DNA from: Antedon mediterranea
Lineage: Eukaryota; Echinodermata; Crinoidea; Comatulida; Antedonidae
Direction: 5' to 3'
DNA length: 64,000 bases
Assembly: GCF_964355755.1 (NCBI RefSeq)
Contig: NC_092672.1
Coordinates: 5,020,001-5,084,000, forward strand
The notes under the pieces were generated by a model. It ran no database searches, had not been told where the DNA came from, and saw only the letters and a program-made list of their open reading frames with translations. Shown here in pieces: positions 36,029-49,666 of this stretch. The translations under genes and the position numbers were made by a program. Positions within the stretch are counted from its first letter, which is position 1, and each line of letters begins with the position of its first letter.

Positions 36029-37589
36029 AAGACTTGTATTCATTTTAAAGTTTTGTAGTAAGTAAATAGTAAATGAAAATAAAAATAACGTCCCAATGTA
36101 CCACCATCTTTTCTTTTCTTACTGTTACTACGAATGCACTTTTGTGAAGGCAAAACCCAAAGAGTCGGTGATTAGAAAATATAATTCAAACCCGTCTATG
36201 TCATGTTGTACATATATTTCTTTGTTTCTCTAGTCCCGGTTAAATTGAATGTATGGTTTTCATGATTTATAGTTAATAAGTCATGATAATTCTCTGGACT
36301 AACATAAATTCCATCTAGATAAAATTAAAGGTATATAATTGGTGTTGTAAAGATAAATCATATGTAACATTTTATTTATTACTTGTTAAATGTGGGTTTT
36401 AATAAAATATACACGCTTTTCTAACTGTATAAGTATTGAATTGTTAAAACATTAAAATATTTATAGTTAATATTAAAGTAAATATTTGAAGTTTTTCAAT
36501 TTAGTATACATTTAGTGTAGTGTGTTTTCATTCGAATTTATCATGAGATCGTTTCTTCTTCAACCTCCCACATCAATTTGTTTATGAAATATTTCAAGTA
36601 ATCAATATACAGTTTTATTAGTAGACTTTGTGGTATATTAATTGATAATATATATTTTATAATAATTTTTATTTCCAATAAATTTTATAATTTTTTAAAT
36701 AATATTTTTGATTATCATAACCATTATAGATTTTTTTTTTTAATAGAATAATATGGTGACCCTTTAATATTTAAATTTGAGGTGATTAAATTAGTAATGG
36801 CATATTTTCTAGATTAATTTTACAATGTTTTTTAGTTAATAAATATAAAATTGATTATTTATGAATTTTTATAAAGATACTGTCTACTGTCCTGGTAATA
36901 AAATTTTTATTTTTAGTAGAACTATTGATATCTTTTAAAAATTAGGACAATGGATTGCAACATGCAACCAGCAAACGGTTTTTAAATTAGATAATAAACA
37001 TGATTAAACATACAACAAAAATGTTTATTATCCACAGAAATAGGTCAGATCAAATATAAGGAAGATATTGTAGAAAATCAGGAACTGAAAATATACAAAC
37101 CTCCTTTCTCTTCATCACCCTCCATAAAATTTAAATTATGAGCAATTATACCATAAAATCCCAAAAAGAAGCTTAAAAGTGGGCTTGATTTTGAGATGGG
37201 CTTTTTTTTTAGATTACTTATTGCAAACCACAGAGGGATGCTTCTTTACAAAATGGTTTCTTTTCGATGTTGTACAGTATATGTATTGCCCACTTCTAAA
37301 CCGAATTTTGTAGGCAGAAACTTAGTAGTATTAAAATGGATTCCTTCTAACAAATATTTAGAATGTTTTATACATTGAAAAAACATCCTGTTGTTAATCT
37401 CATGTTTAAGAAGGCAAACACTTTAGTATGTGTGCCATGTGTATGTTAATGCTTGTGTAGGAGATGTTGTATTGTTAGATTTATAGTTGTTTACCCACGC
37501 AATTACAGATTGACCATTAAGTGCATTTCTATAAGCGTCTTTTAAAGCTACACTGATTTCAAATGTCTGCAGATTGCTTACACAAGCCC

Positions 37590-37835
37590 TAACCTAATTA
37601 TGTTTTTTAATCCAATGTTGGTCGGTGGTTGTTCCGTTGAGGTCGTGAACAACTCGTTGATTTGTTTTGGATTACCTTGACATTCGCAATCGGTAGGTGA
37701 CGGTTGTTCGCTATTGACCCCAGACACTTACCGAGGGAAGAGTACACACTCGAATCCAAACTTAAGTGTTTGATCTGGTGGGCCCTGAGTAAACATATTA
37801 CCGTGACTGTCTTCTTTGTCACCGTTTAGCACCCT
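37590..37835 (+). promoter_or_regulatory. GC-richer non-repetitive patch
   Basis: The composition is unlike the surroundings, with several TTG/GTT-rich words (GTTGGTCGGTGGTTGTTCCG). An overlapping 71-codon minus frame (37607-37822) has no recognisable features. It could be a regulatory element or an old insertion. Confidence 0.25.
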
Positions 37836-39007
37836 TTTCACTGTACTAACAATTTAGTAATCATACAAATTTAAAATGTAAAAGAACATCTGTATGTGTC
37901 GCATTAGTATCAGATGATACGATATATTAAATGAGTGCTTTTTTTGTGTACACGTCCATACAAGATATATTTTAAAGTCTATAAAACACGGAAATATTGC
38001 TCTGCTCCAAACACCACCCAAGAGGCTAACATTCATCCTTCTTTAAAACATTGTGCCCTCTCCACTTTGTAAGGTTAGGCTATACTGGGAAATATTAAAT
38101 CGAAGCATGCCCTTTTACTTTTTCATTATAATAAACAAGAGATATTTCTTACAAAAAATGTCGCTCGACTTTTGATGTAACAGTTTTAATTATTCTTTCT
38201 TGTCGTTGATGTTCTATTTAATAATTTAAGAAATATAGATTTTTTATTAATTTATTTTTTTTTAACATATAGTAGTAAACATAAAAAAATAATCATTGAA
38301 AAGAAACAGTCAAAGTAACTGATCATTCCATTAACCATTTCCCTTTGACAACCAACCACATTAATGAGAGTTCGTTTGAGACACAGACGTAGGGTGAACG
38401 TCAGACATTCACCAAATAATCTTTTGTATGAAATCAACCTATCTTTCATCTATCGCCCCCTTGACTCAAAATTTCAGTGTGCTAACAATAATGTTAGAAA
38501 TATCAAAGCTGTAATTAATTATATGAGGGATTTCACTCTTCCCTGATTACAGTACATTAATTAATAAATGATAAAAATAATAAATGAATAAATATTATTA
38601 TCATTTTAATTGATAAAACAAATCATCTCATTTGTTTTATAATTTTAAAAGTATTAATTATTAATTTATTTGTATCTTTTTTATTTTAAAATAATATTTT
38701 TTACAATGTTGAAAAAAAATATTGTGGGAATTATCAAGGTCATTAATACCCAAAGGGCGTAGAGTGTTTACATTTTGACAAATGTGTAGGCCCTGAGGGG
38801 GAGCAAACATAACATGTACTTATTAAACTACTGCACAGGCCACCAGCTGTTACTTACCTATCACTTAACCTATTAATTTGCTTAGTTTAATGTTCTGATT
38901 AAGGAAAAGCTGAACATTGACTGTACGATTTATTCACTGGTCATTAATCTAAGAAATACTAAGAAATACCATAATGGTATCCAGGGGGATAGTTTATTAC
39001 CATTAGT

Positions 39008-39092
39008 TAGAGTCTAATGTAAAGCACCTAGAGGGGTCAGTGATCCATTAGGCGCTGTATAAATATTGTTTATTATTATTATTATTATTACT
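39008..39092 (+). mobile_element. Retroelement 3' tail with ATT microsatellite
   Basis: TCTAATGTAAAGCACCTAG leads to CCATTAGGCGCTGTATAAAT and then an ATT repeat. It is a tail shared with loci at 9596 and 41783 and typical of SINE/LINE 3' ends. Confidence 0.7.
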
Positions 39093-39296
39093 GGGTCTTT
39101 GGTTTGAATCATGTTATATGATATCAATGATTTTATATCGTAATATTATTATTAATAAACTTATAAATATCTATCCACAAAATCAGTTGTGTACTCATAT
39201 AAATTTTTTCCAGTAAAAAATGCATTAAAATAATATTTATCACTGTTTGCTTAATTAAAGGTGAATGCTAGATGCTATAATTAATTAAATAAAGTT

Positions 39297-39395
39297 TATA
39301 GATGAATTAAAGTATTTATAAATTAAAATATTTATAAATTACAATATTTATAAATTAAAATATTTATTAATTACAATATTTATAAATTAATTTCT
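39297..39395 (+). repeat. AT-rich short tandem repeat
   Basis: AATATTTATAAATTA-type units, about 20 bp each, occur five times with small changes. Confidence 0.8.
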
Positions 39396-41597
39396 GGTAG
39401 ATTTTTTAGTTTAGCTATGGATGAGCAATGGTTTGGAGGATATTGAATGAAAGTCTGTTATTTTTTTCGAAAAATAAATAAAATTGCAACATTTATTTTA
39501 AAATGTTCAGAGGTTGAAATATTGCAGAGATATATAAAAACTGTTATTAATTCCATGAAATTATTTGCAACTTATTTCATAGTTTATTTCTCACCTATTT
39601 TATTTCTGAGACAATAAAAATTATATGTGTTTGGTAATTACAGTAAATATATAAAATATTGTGTGCGGTAGATCATGGCAGATAACTGACATCTCCTATG
39701 GGAAATGTAATATGTCTCGCCATCTTGTTTATAGAGTATATTCTTCATGTTGTATAGTATCTCATATCTTTCTTGCCATCATTAACAATTCCTGATAGGG
39801 GATCAAAGCCTATGTACTTCACTTTGCATTACTTCTTGCCACAAATATTGCCTCTTAATCTGCCTTAAACCTAGATTATCCCTTAGAGATGTTTATATCC
39901 CACCTCATTTGCAGGGCTAAGTTAGCTCCATCGGCTATCACTCCGTCGGGAGACCTAGTACAACCCTCCAGAGGTGTAGCTCGGTGGTTTACGAGCGATC
40001 CCTTGGTGTGAAATGCCATTTAAAGTGCTGTATCAATTATTCCGCTTGTCATTTACAGGAAGAATATGCTCCCCTCTTGTCTCCTAAAATCTTGCAATTT
40101 ATGCTCAAAAGAACGCGTAAACTAAACAAGTAAGAGCGTGACATATGTCAGCTTTATAGATGTATAAAAACACACTTGTATTAGCTTTAAGAGATGCAGT
40201 ATTTTCGACCTCCATGACACCCATTCTGCTTTCATTTACATACTTATATGGCTTAAATTGCTAAATTTTGATTGAATTAGAGAATATACAATGCTGATGC
40301 CGTCTTTTGTGATCAATTTGCGACTGAAATTGATCCAATTTTCAGTTAATTTTTACGGCACATAAAATGTTTAAATGCGTTTGGATTTAGATGATTTTCG
40401 CAGTCACCTATTTAACTTCCTGACTGAAAGTCGATTATCTTGTAATAATATGAACAACATGTCTCCAATCTTTGATTTATTAATCATGATTTAGTCCGTT
40501 AAATGTGTCCATTTCAATTTTCACTACTTCAAGTTTTTTAGCATTTAAAAGAGTGTAAATCAACTGTCACAAATAAGTCTTAATTACATAATATCAATGA
40601 ATTTAAATTTTCGCTAGAAACAGTTTGAATAGATGTATATATTATAATGATTTTTATAGTCTTTGTTTCTGTTATTCAGTGGTATACCCCCATGGGATTA
40701 CTCAAGACGGTTGGTTGGTTGGTTTTAGGTGGGGAGGGGGTTAAAATAAATGTAAAATCAAATCAGATGTGATATTATCTAACATTATCTACTTCCCTCC
40801 CGATTTATACAACAAATCATATATGCACTACTTTTACTCTTAAGATAGTTTTTCATCATTCAAAAATAATACTAATTATACTCTACTTCAGTCTTGCATC
40901 TCAATTAATTTATCAAATAAAACATAATATTTTATTTCTAGTTGTTTAATAAATTTGAATTCAATCTTTGCTTTCTACAAATCTAAAGTAATGTGTTATT
41001 CATATCATACATCACTTCTTCTCATCTTCAATATATTTTCTAATAAAGTTACGTTTTAATCTGAAACATATATTGCTGAAAAGATCAATTTATGTTTTTT
41101 ATACTTTATGCATTTTCAAGTAGTGTCTGATTCCCTAGAGAAATCTGTTCTCAATCCGTCCTTATTCCTCCCATCCTTAGCATTACAATCGGATTATAAG
41201 TTCTGACATTCTAATATCGCAGATTATATGAAGCCATTATTAAAAATTAAAAGAATTATGACAAATATGAAGATAGAAAATTGGATCGTTTCTCCCGCGG
41301 TCTCGTCTGTAATTCAGTGTAGTACATCTGGCATATTGCAATGTTATATTGTCATATTCAATTTAGAATATAGCTTTAAAATGGTAGATTATCGGTGTAC
41401 ATTGCGAAGAATATATAACGGATCCTGCGCTGGCATATTGAGTGATGGTCTTGGGTTTCATGTTTTAAATATGAAGTTGCTTTTGAGAAATGAGTACTGA
41501 CAAGAGTAGAAATATAACTATCTGTTTCTAAATGATATATCAATGGAAATAATATATGATAAAAGCGGTCATTAGTATTACTTTATCTTCTTTGTAG

Positions 41598-41624
41598 ATG
41601 AACGATACTGAAAATAAATTGATG
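41598..41624 (+). CDS. Candidate unconfirmed microexon (27 nt) in the giant intron
   Basis: This 27-nt segment follows a good pyrimidine tract (TTTATCTTCTTTGTAG) and is followed by GTAATG, a weak but usable donor. In phase 0 it encodes MNDTENKLM, polar and acidic like the confirmed microexons. It is symmetric (phase 0-0). Chance is a serious alternative at this size. Confidence 0.22.
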
Positions 41625-41782
41625 GTAATGTCTTTTCAAAGAGTGGGTGTGTCGGGGTATAAATTTACAGTACCTGTTTCTGAGTTTGGAAATTGTTTTC
41701 CTCTAATTTTGTGTTCTTCTGTATTCTGCTGTTATGTTATTAAAAAAATTATATTGATCAGGAAAAAATTACTAGGGTAATA

Positions 41783-41860
41783 ATGTTCAGCGCTTAGAGG
41801 TTTCGCAACATTAGGCGCTATATAAATCCAGGATATTATTATTATTATTATTATTATATG
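41783..41860 (+). mobile_element. Retroelement 3' tail with ATT microsatellite
   Basis: GTTCAGCGCTTAGAGG, then CATTAGGCGCTATATAAATC, then AGGATATT and an ATT run. A separate tRNA SINE begins about 80 bp downstream. Confidence 0.72.
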
Positions 41861-41937
41861 AGTTTGTTATGAGCTGTACGCTTGTGGTTTGTGAGTGTCT
41901 TAATTTGTTGGTGTTTTACTTACTGTATGTGTCACAA

Positions 41938-42130
41938 AGTGGAGCTGTGGCTTGGTGGTTATGATGCTTGGCTACCAATCTAAGGGTCCTGGGTTCAAGT
42001 CCTGTCATATGTCAGGGTTTTTTTCTCATGACAATTTACAACTCCACTCCCGAAGTGGAGAAGGGTAGTGAATGAATTCACTTGTGGTTATCCTTGGCAA
42101 TTTGCCTAAAATGAAAATAATAATAAAAAA
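41938..42130 (+). mobile_element. tRNA-derived SINE
   Basis: GTGGAGCTGTGGCTTGGTGG gives a box-A-like start, and GGGTTCAAGTCC is a good box B about 35 bp further on. A non-tRNA body (CAACTCCACTCCCGAAGTGG) follows, then an A-rich, AATAATAAAA-type tail. A second copy of the family lies inverted at 3845-3952. Confidence 0.7.
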
Positions 42131-42681
42131 AAAAATAATTTTAATAATAAATGCGATAATTTTTACTTCTACTGTAATACTCTACATACAATATGTAAAA
42201 ATATTAAAAATAAAAATATTAAAAATAAATCTAGTTTGTTGTTTAATTAACTATAAAATACAGCAAAACATTTCTACAGTTATATAGGCCTGGCATGATT
42301 GAATTATGCTAAAATATAAACATTATTATAATGCAATACAACAGAAATATTAGTTTTACTAAATTTAGAAAGATGTATTTATAAACCAACTTAATAATCC
42401 AATTTTAAAATTTGCATATTATTTCTTATTATTTATAGTTATTTATTGTTTCTAGTAATAAGTTTATACGAGAATACGAGATGTTATTCTGAAATATGGA
42501 AAACAAATTGACAGCGATTATCGATGGTTGTTGAAATTAACAAAACCATTACAAAAAGACAATTACAAACCCATCAATCTGTTCCAGAAAAGCTACGTTA
42601 AATGGTCGTTAAAAATCGCGGTTACGGTTAATAACATTTCAACTTTTTTTTTCCTAATCTTAAACTAAACTGAAAATACAG

Positions 42682-42711
42682 TTGTCCGTCGCGACGGCTA
42701 CACGTGGAAAT
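42682..42711 (+). CDS. Candidate unconfirmed microexon (30 nt) in the giant intron
   Basis: A 30-nt segment lies between AATACAG and a perfect GTAAGT donor. In the phase of the surrounding gene it reads LSVATATRGN. A T/C run (TTTTTTTTCCTAATCTT) lies 20-40 bp upstream. The segment is markedly GC-richer than its surroundings and contains GTCGCGAC. Length and phase match the neighbouring microexons. Against it, 30 nt is easily open by chance, all three frames are open, and the pyrimidine tract is not directly next to the AG. Confidence 0.3.
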
Positions 42712-44689
42712 GTAAGTAAAGTCGACAATCTGCAAACGTGGAAGCATTCGCAAATGAAGGTCAACCACTGGCCTATATCAAATAATATATACTCTGAAAT
42801 CGGAGATTAGTTAAAGATTACAGTTAATGGCAAGAAAAAAAACACAGCAAATATATAAATTGAAGGTGTGCTCGTTATATAGAATGCTAGTAAAATGGAT
42901 TAGAGGGGTTTGTAACGGGAAACTTAATATTTTATAGTTGGAAATTTGAAAACTGCTGATACTGCGGTTTATTTATGAAGGCATTTTCAAAATTTTGTTT
43001 TTTCCATCAAAATCTCTATTAAATATTTGATTTTTGTTTTAATTAGTCACATTTTTAGGAGTTTTGGTTTGTTTTCATACAAATTCAACACTATAAGTAA
43101 TCTGTCAATCGGTTTCTTCATTCAAAACTACTGGGTTTTTTTGGGGGTGGGGGGAGGTGAGCTAAGGTTGAGGGGGTTTTGTCAGGGTGTCAGGGAAGGT
43201 TTAAACATTATTATAATTTTACCCACTGTAGTACTTGTACCTATAAATTGTACAGATATCAATCCTTAAATTTACCTTTTATGCTAGGCTTTTTATGGGA
43301 TATATTAAATTAGTTTTTTTTATTGAACAAATTTGCTTCCTTCTGGGTTTTTATGTCAAGGAAAGGTTTTTTTTTTTTGGCAATAGAAAGAAATTTAATT
43401 TATCACATTCAATTATTTTTAAATAATCTTATAAATTTATTTTTATTGCACGGTCAAGGGCAATATTTGGATATTTTCCTCACATGGCATGTTTTTTTTA
43501 AAAATAATTTTGAAAGGTTTGATAATATTATAGATATCAATATTCTATAACTAGCTATAGTATAATTAATATTATTAAAATGTAAAAGCTCAATCTGAGA
43601 ATTCTACAGTAATATTAGCTGCAAACCTAACATGAAAGTAATGACATGCTAAATATATATATGACTTTATAAATAAAGGATAATATGTTTTGCTAAATAA
43701 ATATTTATAATAGATTCAATGATAATATTAATGCGTTTAAAATGTAAAGATCCTTATTCTGAGATTAGCTAAATTATAGTTGAATAACTAATGAATGATG
43801 CAATCACCTTAGTACATTTTGGTTATAGTAAAAATTACAAGATATAAATAAATGGTTTAATAACTAATTATAGTACTTTTAAAATATAAACATTATATCT
43901 TATAATTTGAGCTGTGATTAGCTGACCCATATTAAAACAGAAAAATAAAGCTCTGTACAGCTTAAAATGACATAACGATTCTCACATTATAATGATCGAA
44001 ATCATTTTAATAATATATATAAAATGTAAAACCCTTGTACTGTCACCTCGCTGATTGGTTGAATATGTGTATAAACTGACCCATATGTGAAACAAATCAT
44101 GCAAGCAAGTGGGACATACAATTAAAGTATGCTTAAAAAATTACATTCACTACTTGAAATTATAATTAAATTTAATTTAGCAAAGTCATTATGTTTGGTT
44201 ATCATTAAGCTCAATAAAATTGAAAGTTAGAAGTTGATTATGTTACTCATATTCAAAACATATACATCATTTATTAAATTATGTTTTATTCAACATAATT
44301 TATTTACAAATTTTTCTTGAACATTATTTATTTATTTTTTCTACTTCAATTTAGGGGAAAATATTACTAAATATTAAATATTTAGGTTAACAGACAGAGC
44401 ATGTTGAGTTGTTTATGTTTTAATATTTAAATTTCATTGATTTTGCAGTCTTATTTATCATTAAATTCTAAATGTCAGAAGTAATCATATGCAATGACAA
44501 TATAATAAATGGTATTATTTCTATAGTACAGTGGGATATTAAACTGGAATATTATACTATGAAAATAAAATGTTTTGCCTATTTAAATATAGAATAAACA
44601 GGTCAAATATTGGGACTTAATGACTTTTGACCTATGAGCATGTCAATATTATTTGCGGAATTTGCATCCCAAAATTTGTAAAGCACACA

Positions 44690-45010
44690 GAAATCCAGGG
44701 GATTTCTGTCATTCGTAGGTATTAGCTCAGAGGAATTTGCGGCTTAAGAGAAACTCTACACATAAATCCGCCATTTAATGGAAAAATTTCTGGAGGAATT
44801 AACTGGAGATCATGGTTGTAATGAAAAGTCGTCCCGCGGGACTAGTCGAAGGCTGAGTGTAATCCAGACTATAAGCACATGGTGAATAACACCTTTACTA
44901 GGCTTACAATGCCAGACCGCTATAAACCAACAGCTACAGATTGGTGTTGTTATAGCTCGTCATTCGACTATTAGTCTGTGTGTTCTCCTTTAGTTTCTCC
45001 ACCGGATGGT
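44690..45010 (+). promoter_or_regulatory. Candidate conserved non-coding element
   Basis: This is a balanced-composition block in an AT-rich intron, with short complex words such as GTCGTCCCGCGGGACTAGTC and AATCCGCCATTTAATGG. There are stops in all frames and no repeat resemblance within the window. Confidence 0.32.
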
Positions 45011-46369
45011 ATTAATGTTGGATGACCGTTTTATTACTCATGTTGGATACGAAGCAAGCTGTTGTTTTTCTTTCTCACAGCTAGGAATAGCTTTATAATG
45101 CTCGTTGTGTTATCATTTTAGCGTGGATGTTTGTTTTTTCTTTTTTCCTGTTGTCTCTTTGGAAATGTTTTTACTGATCATTTGTAAATGCTGTAATTGC
45201 TTTAAGGAATACATTTACGGAATGAACCGATAACCGATTAATGTTTTGCTCGTATTGCCAATACTACTAATGCCTTGACATATATTGTGGAATAAATTAC
45301 TATAATTGCAGTGTTTTTAAAATATGTTCATCCACACATTTATGTGTAAGTACACAATACTATTTTCTTCTTACTCTCATTGTGAATTTTGTCGATTATT
45401 TGAATAGTTCTCTAAAAAATGTATAAATAATGCTTATTAAAATTTAAATACACCTAAACAACCATACCAGCTTCCCAGCCTAACCTAATACAGTAGTTAT
45501 AATGAAAACATAATTAAAATATTAGTATTATTACATGTTGTTGTTTAGTTTAATTTCATCTAAACAATTGTTAATATACTCTAGTCTCAAGTGCTTTTTG
45601 TAATACTGTATGCTGTCTAATATTAATTACTGTTTTATAGGCTACAATGGCTTAGTATATTACATTGTGTAGGCTTCATCTATTTATAATAGTTATTCAT
45701 AATTCAAGTAGAATTTTGTAATATTAATTTACAGTTTGTTTGCATGTCCTGAGATCACATTTTACATGTCATTAATTAAGATTTATTAGTGAATGTCCTG
45801 TGTGATTACTTGATTCATTAGTAATTGATTAACCATCAAATTTCATCAGTTTTTCGTTTGTTAACATCGGATGTTTGTGAATATTGAATATTTTCATATC
45901 CTTGCAATTCTGTGTTATTTCTTTTTCTATTTATCTTCAGTAATACAATTTTTATTTTAGTAGTATAGGTTAATCATCTATGACATATGGCTTAATAAAA
46001 CTTGTATATATTTTTGGTTTTTATTTATTTTTAATTGCTTTTATTATTCCATTTTGAACCTGTTATTAAGATATATATATTTTTTTATTGATTTAAATTA
46101 TTAACAATTTTCAAAAGTGTTTTTTTTTTCTTCATATCAAACTCATCTGAAATATGTAATATCCTTGCCAAACTATTTATGAATAAATCTATATTAAATT
46201 AAATTTATTTATTTTTATATCATAAATCATGACACTTTAAGGTAAAAACAATTATGATGTGTCAAAAGATGATCTCTTATAATTTAATTTTTAGTCAACA
46301 TGGAACAATATATATCTATTTATAACTCTAAGAATTAAATAATATTAAATCTAGGCCTACTCTGATAAT

Positions 46370-46800
46370 AGCTTGAGTTCTTAGTGTGTTTGTGTGAGAG
46401 CGAAAGGAAACATATATAAAGTTGTTAGCATTGAAACGTCTGCTTACTAATACCAACCACTTGGCTCGGATTGAAAACTTGTCACCGACTCTCTCGACAG
46501 CATCTTAAGACGTTTTAACGCGGACGAATGAGCTTAAGTTCGGCTTAGTTAGCATTATCTATCTAGGGCTCTTGAAAAATCTTAAACTTTCACGCTTATT
46601 ATATTAGGAAGTGGTAAACAGTTTGAACATACTCGTCACTGAACTTAACTCGGCGATGTTCTCTCTGTACTCATTTGAAACCCTAATCCGGGATTTACGA
46701 CGGAGGATTAACGACGCCATATGATAGAGAGACCTCAATCTTATCCAGATTGACGTAGTCATCTTTTAAGGGCTGTTACGCCTCCCTCTTCCACTTTGAA
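46370..46800 (+). promoter_or_regulatory. Candidate regulatory block with TATA-like motif
   Basis: ACATATATAAAGTTG at about 46409 is a TATA-box-like sequence followed by 380 bp of balanced, CpG-containing sequence, including CCTAATCCGGG and GGAGGATTAACG (TAATCC-type cores). It could be an internal promoter or an enhancer. No coding exon is evident downstream. Confidence 0.3.
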
Positions 46801-47719
46801 TTGAATATATTTCACTGCTACTGAGTAGGTGTTAGTATGAAGCCAATTCTAAGTATTTATTGTGAAATTGTTTACGAGTATTGCTATAATCTCTTTGACT
46901 AATTTTTTCATTTTTCTCTCACATATAAAATCATAATTATATACATTTTATGTGATTAGGCAAATGCATTACAACATTAAAGAAGTAATTATAATATTTA
47001 ATGTGATTTATTATTAATGAACTCAATAATTTATTAATGTTTAAATATGATATAATTTCTAGATTTGTTGACAATTTTTATTTGATTTTTTTAACGTAAT
47101 GCATATTATTTATTAAATCATATACATTTATTTAATAATTACAATTTAAATAAAATATGTAGGCCTACAAAAAGTGTTAATTCTTTTTAAGTGCAGGCCT
47201 ACTTACGTTTATGATTTTAAAATAATTAACAATTTAATCTTGTTTCTTTCTGACCTAAATTCAAGTTCATGTCAATTACTGAACTACTTTGCTTTACTCT
47301 GACCCTGTTTATGCCTGCAGACATTCAAGTCCCAATTCTAAGATTGAAATTAATGACAACTATGCAATGTATGTATAAAACATATCCTTTGGAATTATAG
47401 AAATATCAATTTCTGGTTTTAACATCCACAGATTATATTAAAAAGAAAAAGTTATATCCATTTAAAACTTCAATAAAACTTGTTCTTTTTATGAATGCTT
47501 TTAATTTTTATAGATTTCTTTCTTACATTGCCATCGTATTTAATAATATTATAATAACTTCTGTTTTAATGTTTTAAATCCTGAAATGTAACCTCTTAGT
47601 TTGAATAATTTTTAACATTTATAAAGGTCATTATAAGGATGCACATTTAGCAGAGGATTCAATGTGTGCGTACATACATAGTCATCATAGTATTGTTAAA
47701 TTATATATTATACTGTAGT

Positions 47720-48175
47720 AGAATCCCTTTTTAGGACACTTTATTCAGTGGTAATCCCTATTAAAGGGACACTTTATTAAGGGGAACCCCTATTAAAGGG
47801 ACACTTTATTAAGGGGAACCTCTATTAAAGGGACACTTTATTTAGAGGAAACCCCTATAGTATTAAAGGGACACTTTATTCAGAGGAAAACCCTATTAAA
47901 AGGACACTTTATTCAGTGGTAAACCCTATTAAAGGGACACTTTATTAAGGGGAACCTCTATTAAAGGGACACTTTATTAAGGGGAACCTCTATTAAAGGG
48001 ACACTTTATTTAGAGGAAACCCCTATAGTATTAAAGGGACACTTTATTCAGAGGAAAACCCTATTAAAAGGACACTTTATTCAGGAAAAACCCCTATTAA
48101 AGGGACACTTTTCCTATGTAATGCAGTGTTTTACACTACACTCGATATCTGTTCACCTCTATAAAAGGGTCACTT
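47720..48175 (+). repeat. 32-bp minisatellite with a 168-bp higher-order duplication
   Basis: The basic unit is ATTAAAGGGACACTTTATT plus AAGGGGAACCCCT, about 14 copies. A longer block starting ATTCAGTGGTAA at 47743 repeats from 47911 with the same succession of variants (including the rare CCCCTATAGTATTAAAGG junction). A segment of about five units was therefore duplicated as a whole. Confidence 0.92.
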
Positions 48176-48284
48176 GTTTGCTCAGTCTTGTAGATATTGC
48201 CTTAATGTGGTTCTGCTACATTGTTAATAAACCAAGATAACAAATTATTTTCTAGATAAATCAATTACATGGCAATGAATATGG

Positions 48285-48510
48285 TCATTTGTACTTATGG
48301 GTAAAGATGGCCATTTATTCTCCTGGGTATAAAGATGGCCTTTTATGCTTCTGGGTAAAAATATCAATGTTATGCTCCTGGGTTTAAAAAAAATGATTAT
48401 TTAAATATTTGCAATTTATCATGATTAATCGGAAATTGGATTATGAAATATCTATAGGTGTAATTTATGCTCTATAGGAGGTGTAATTTATGCTCTATAG
48501 GAGGTGTAAT
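48285..48510 (+). repeat. Two short tandem repeats
   Basis: First come degenerate units of about 30 bp around AAGATGGCC and CTCCTGGGTA (48303-48390). Then GGTGTAATTTATGCTCTATA occurs in two close copies, with partial units on either side (48455-48510). Confidence 0.7.
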
Positions 48511-49666
48511 TTGAATAAATTTCATTTTCCCAAAGAAATTTATCTTGTGAAATTTAAACTTATGACCCTGACAAAAAAATATCAGAAATTTTATTATAAA
48601 TTTCTATAAAAGTGATTGACAGGGAATAGTGAATATAAATAATTTGCATACATATTGAACTAGAAGGATTCATTTTAATTATGAATAAAAAGTGGTTTTT
48701 TTTTATTAAATTTTAAATATATATAATATAAAATATAATATAAGATTTTATAGTTTTGTTTTAGTAATCATAAAATGAAGAAAAAAAAAACGACCAAATA
48801 TTAAATTGAGGAAAAATTCAAAATTGGTTTCAATATAAAATTACACATATAAAATTCTATATTTGCTGAACATTCCATTTCGAGAAACGTGGAGAAATTA
48901 AATTTTATTTGCTTTACAATAAAAATCGTTAAGTTTTTGCATTTCCAGATTACAAATTATAAGGCTGGATCATCAATGCTTTTTTTTCTTTAGATTATAA
49001 TTTTTGTAAAAATCTATGACATCCATGTTAGATGGTCATAGCATATTATTCGGTGGCAGATTTATTCACCGTAAATTGCCTTATGATGACTGACGTGACC
49101 TATGACCTTGTAAAGCGACTGTAATGTAGCGATAATAATGTTAATGTTTGTCAGTATGTTCCCAAAGGGGTTCCAATTGAATTCAATACTTCTCTGTATA
49201 ATACATTACATTCTCATATGTCAGCTTTATGCTGCGTAGTTATGTGTTTGTTTATAGATTTATTTTCTGTCAGTCTGTTTGTCAGTCCCAAAATCTGAAT
49301 TTTTATTTTCATACAAACAAGCATTTTCTTTTATTTATTTATTTTTTATTATTATTATCGATTTCTACGTTCTTTTGATTGTTGAAAACCAGTACAGTAG
49401 ACCTAATTGTACTTTTTTTCTCGTGCACGTTCCCATGCTATGTAGGGCGTAGTAAATGGTATTACAGTTATATCAGAACAATACGCATTTCCTGTTAAAC
49501 CTTGAAGGATCTGTTTGGTTTTTGTAGAATTAACTGCTAGTTAGCACGATCACTTATCAATTGTCCTTCTAGTATCACCAGATTATCGTCAAGTGGGTTG
49601 TACTGAAAGGGTCTTAACGGCGGTGTAAATATGCCATGGTTTATATAATAGCTTTTTATACCTTCC

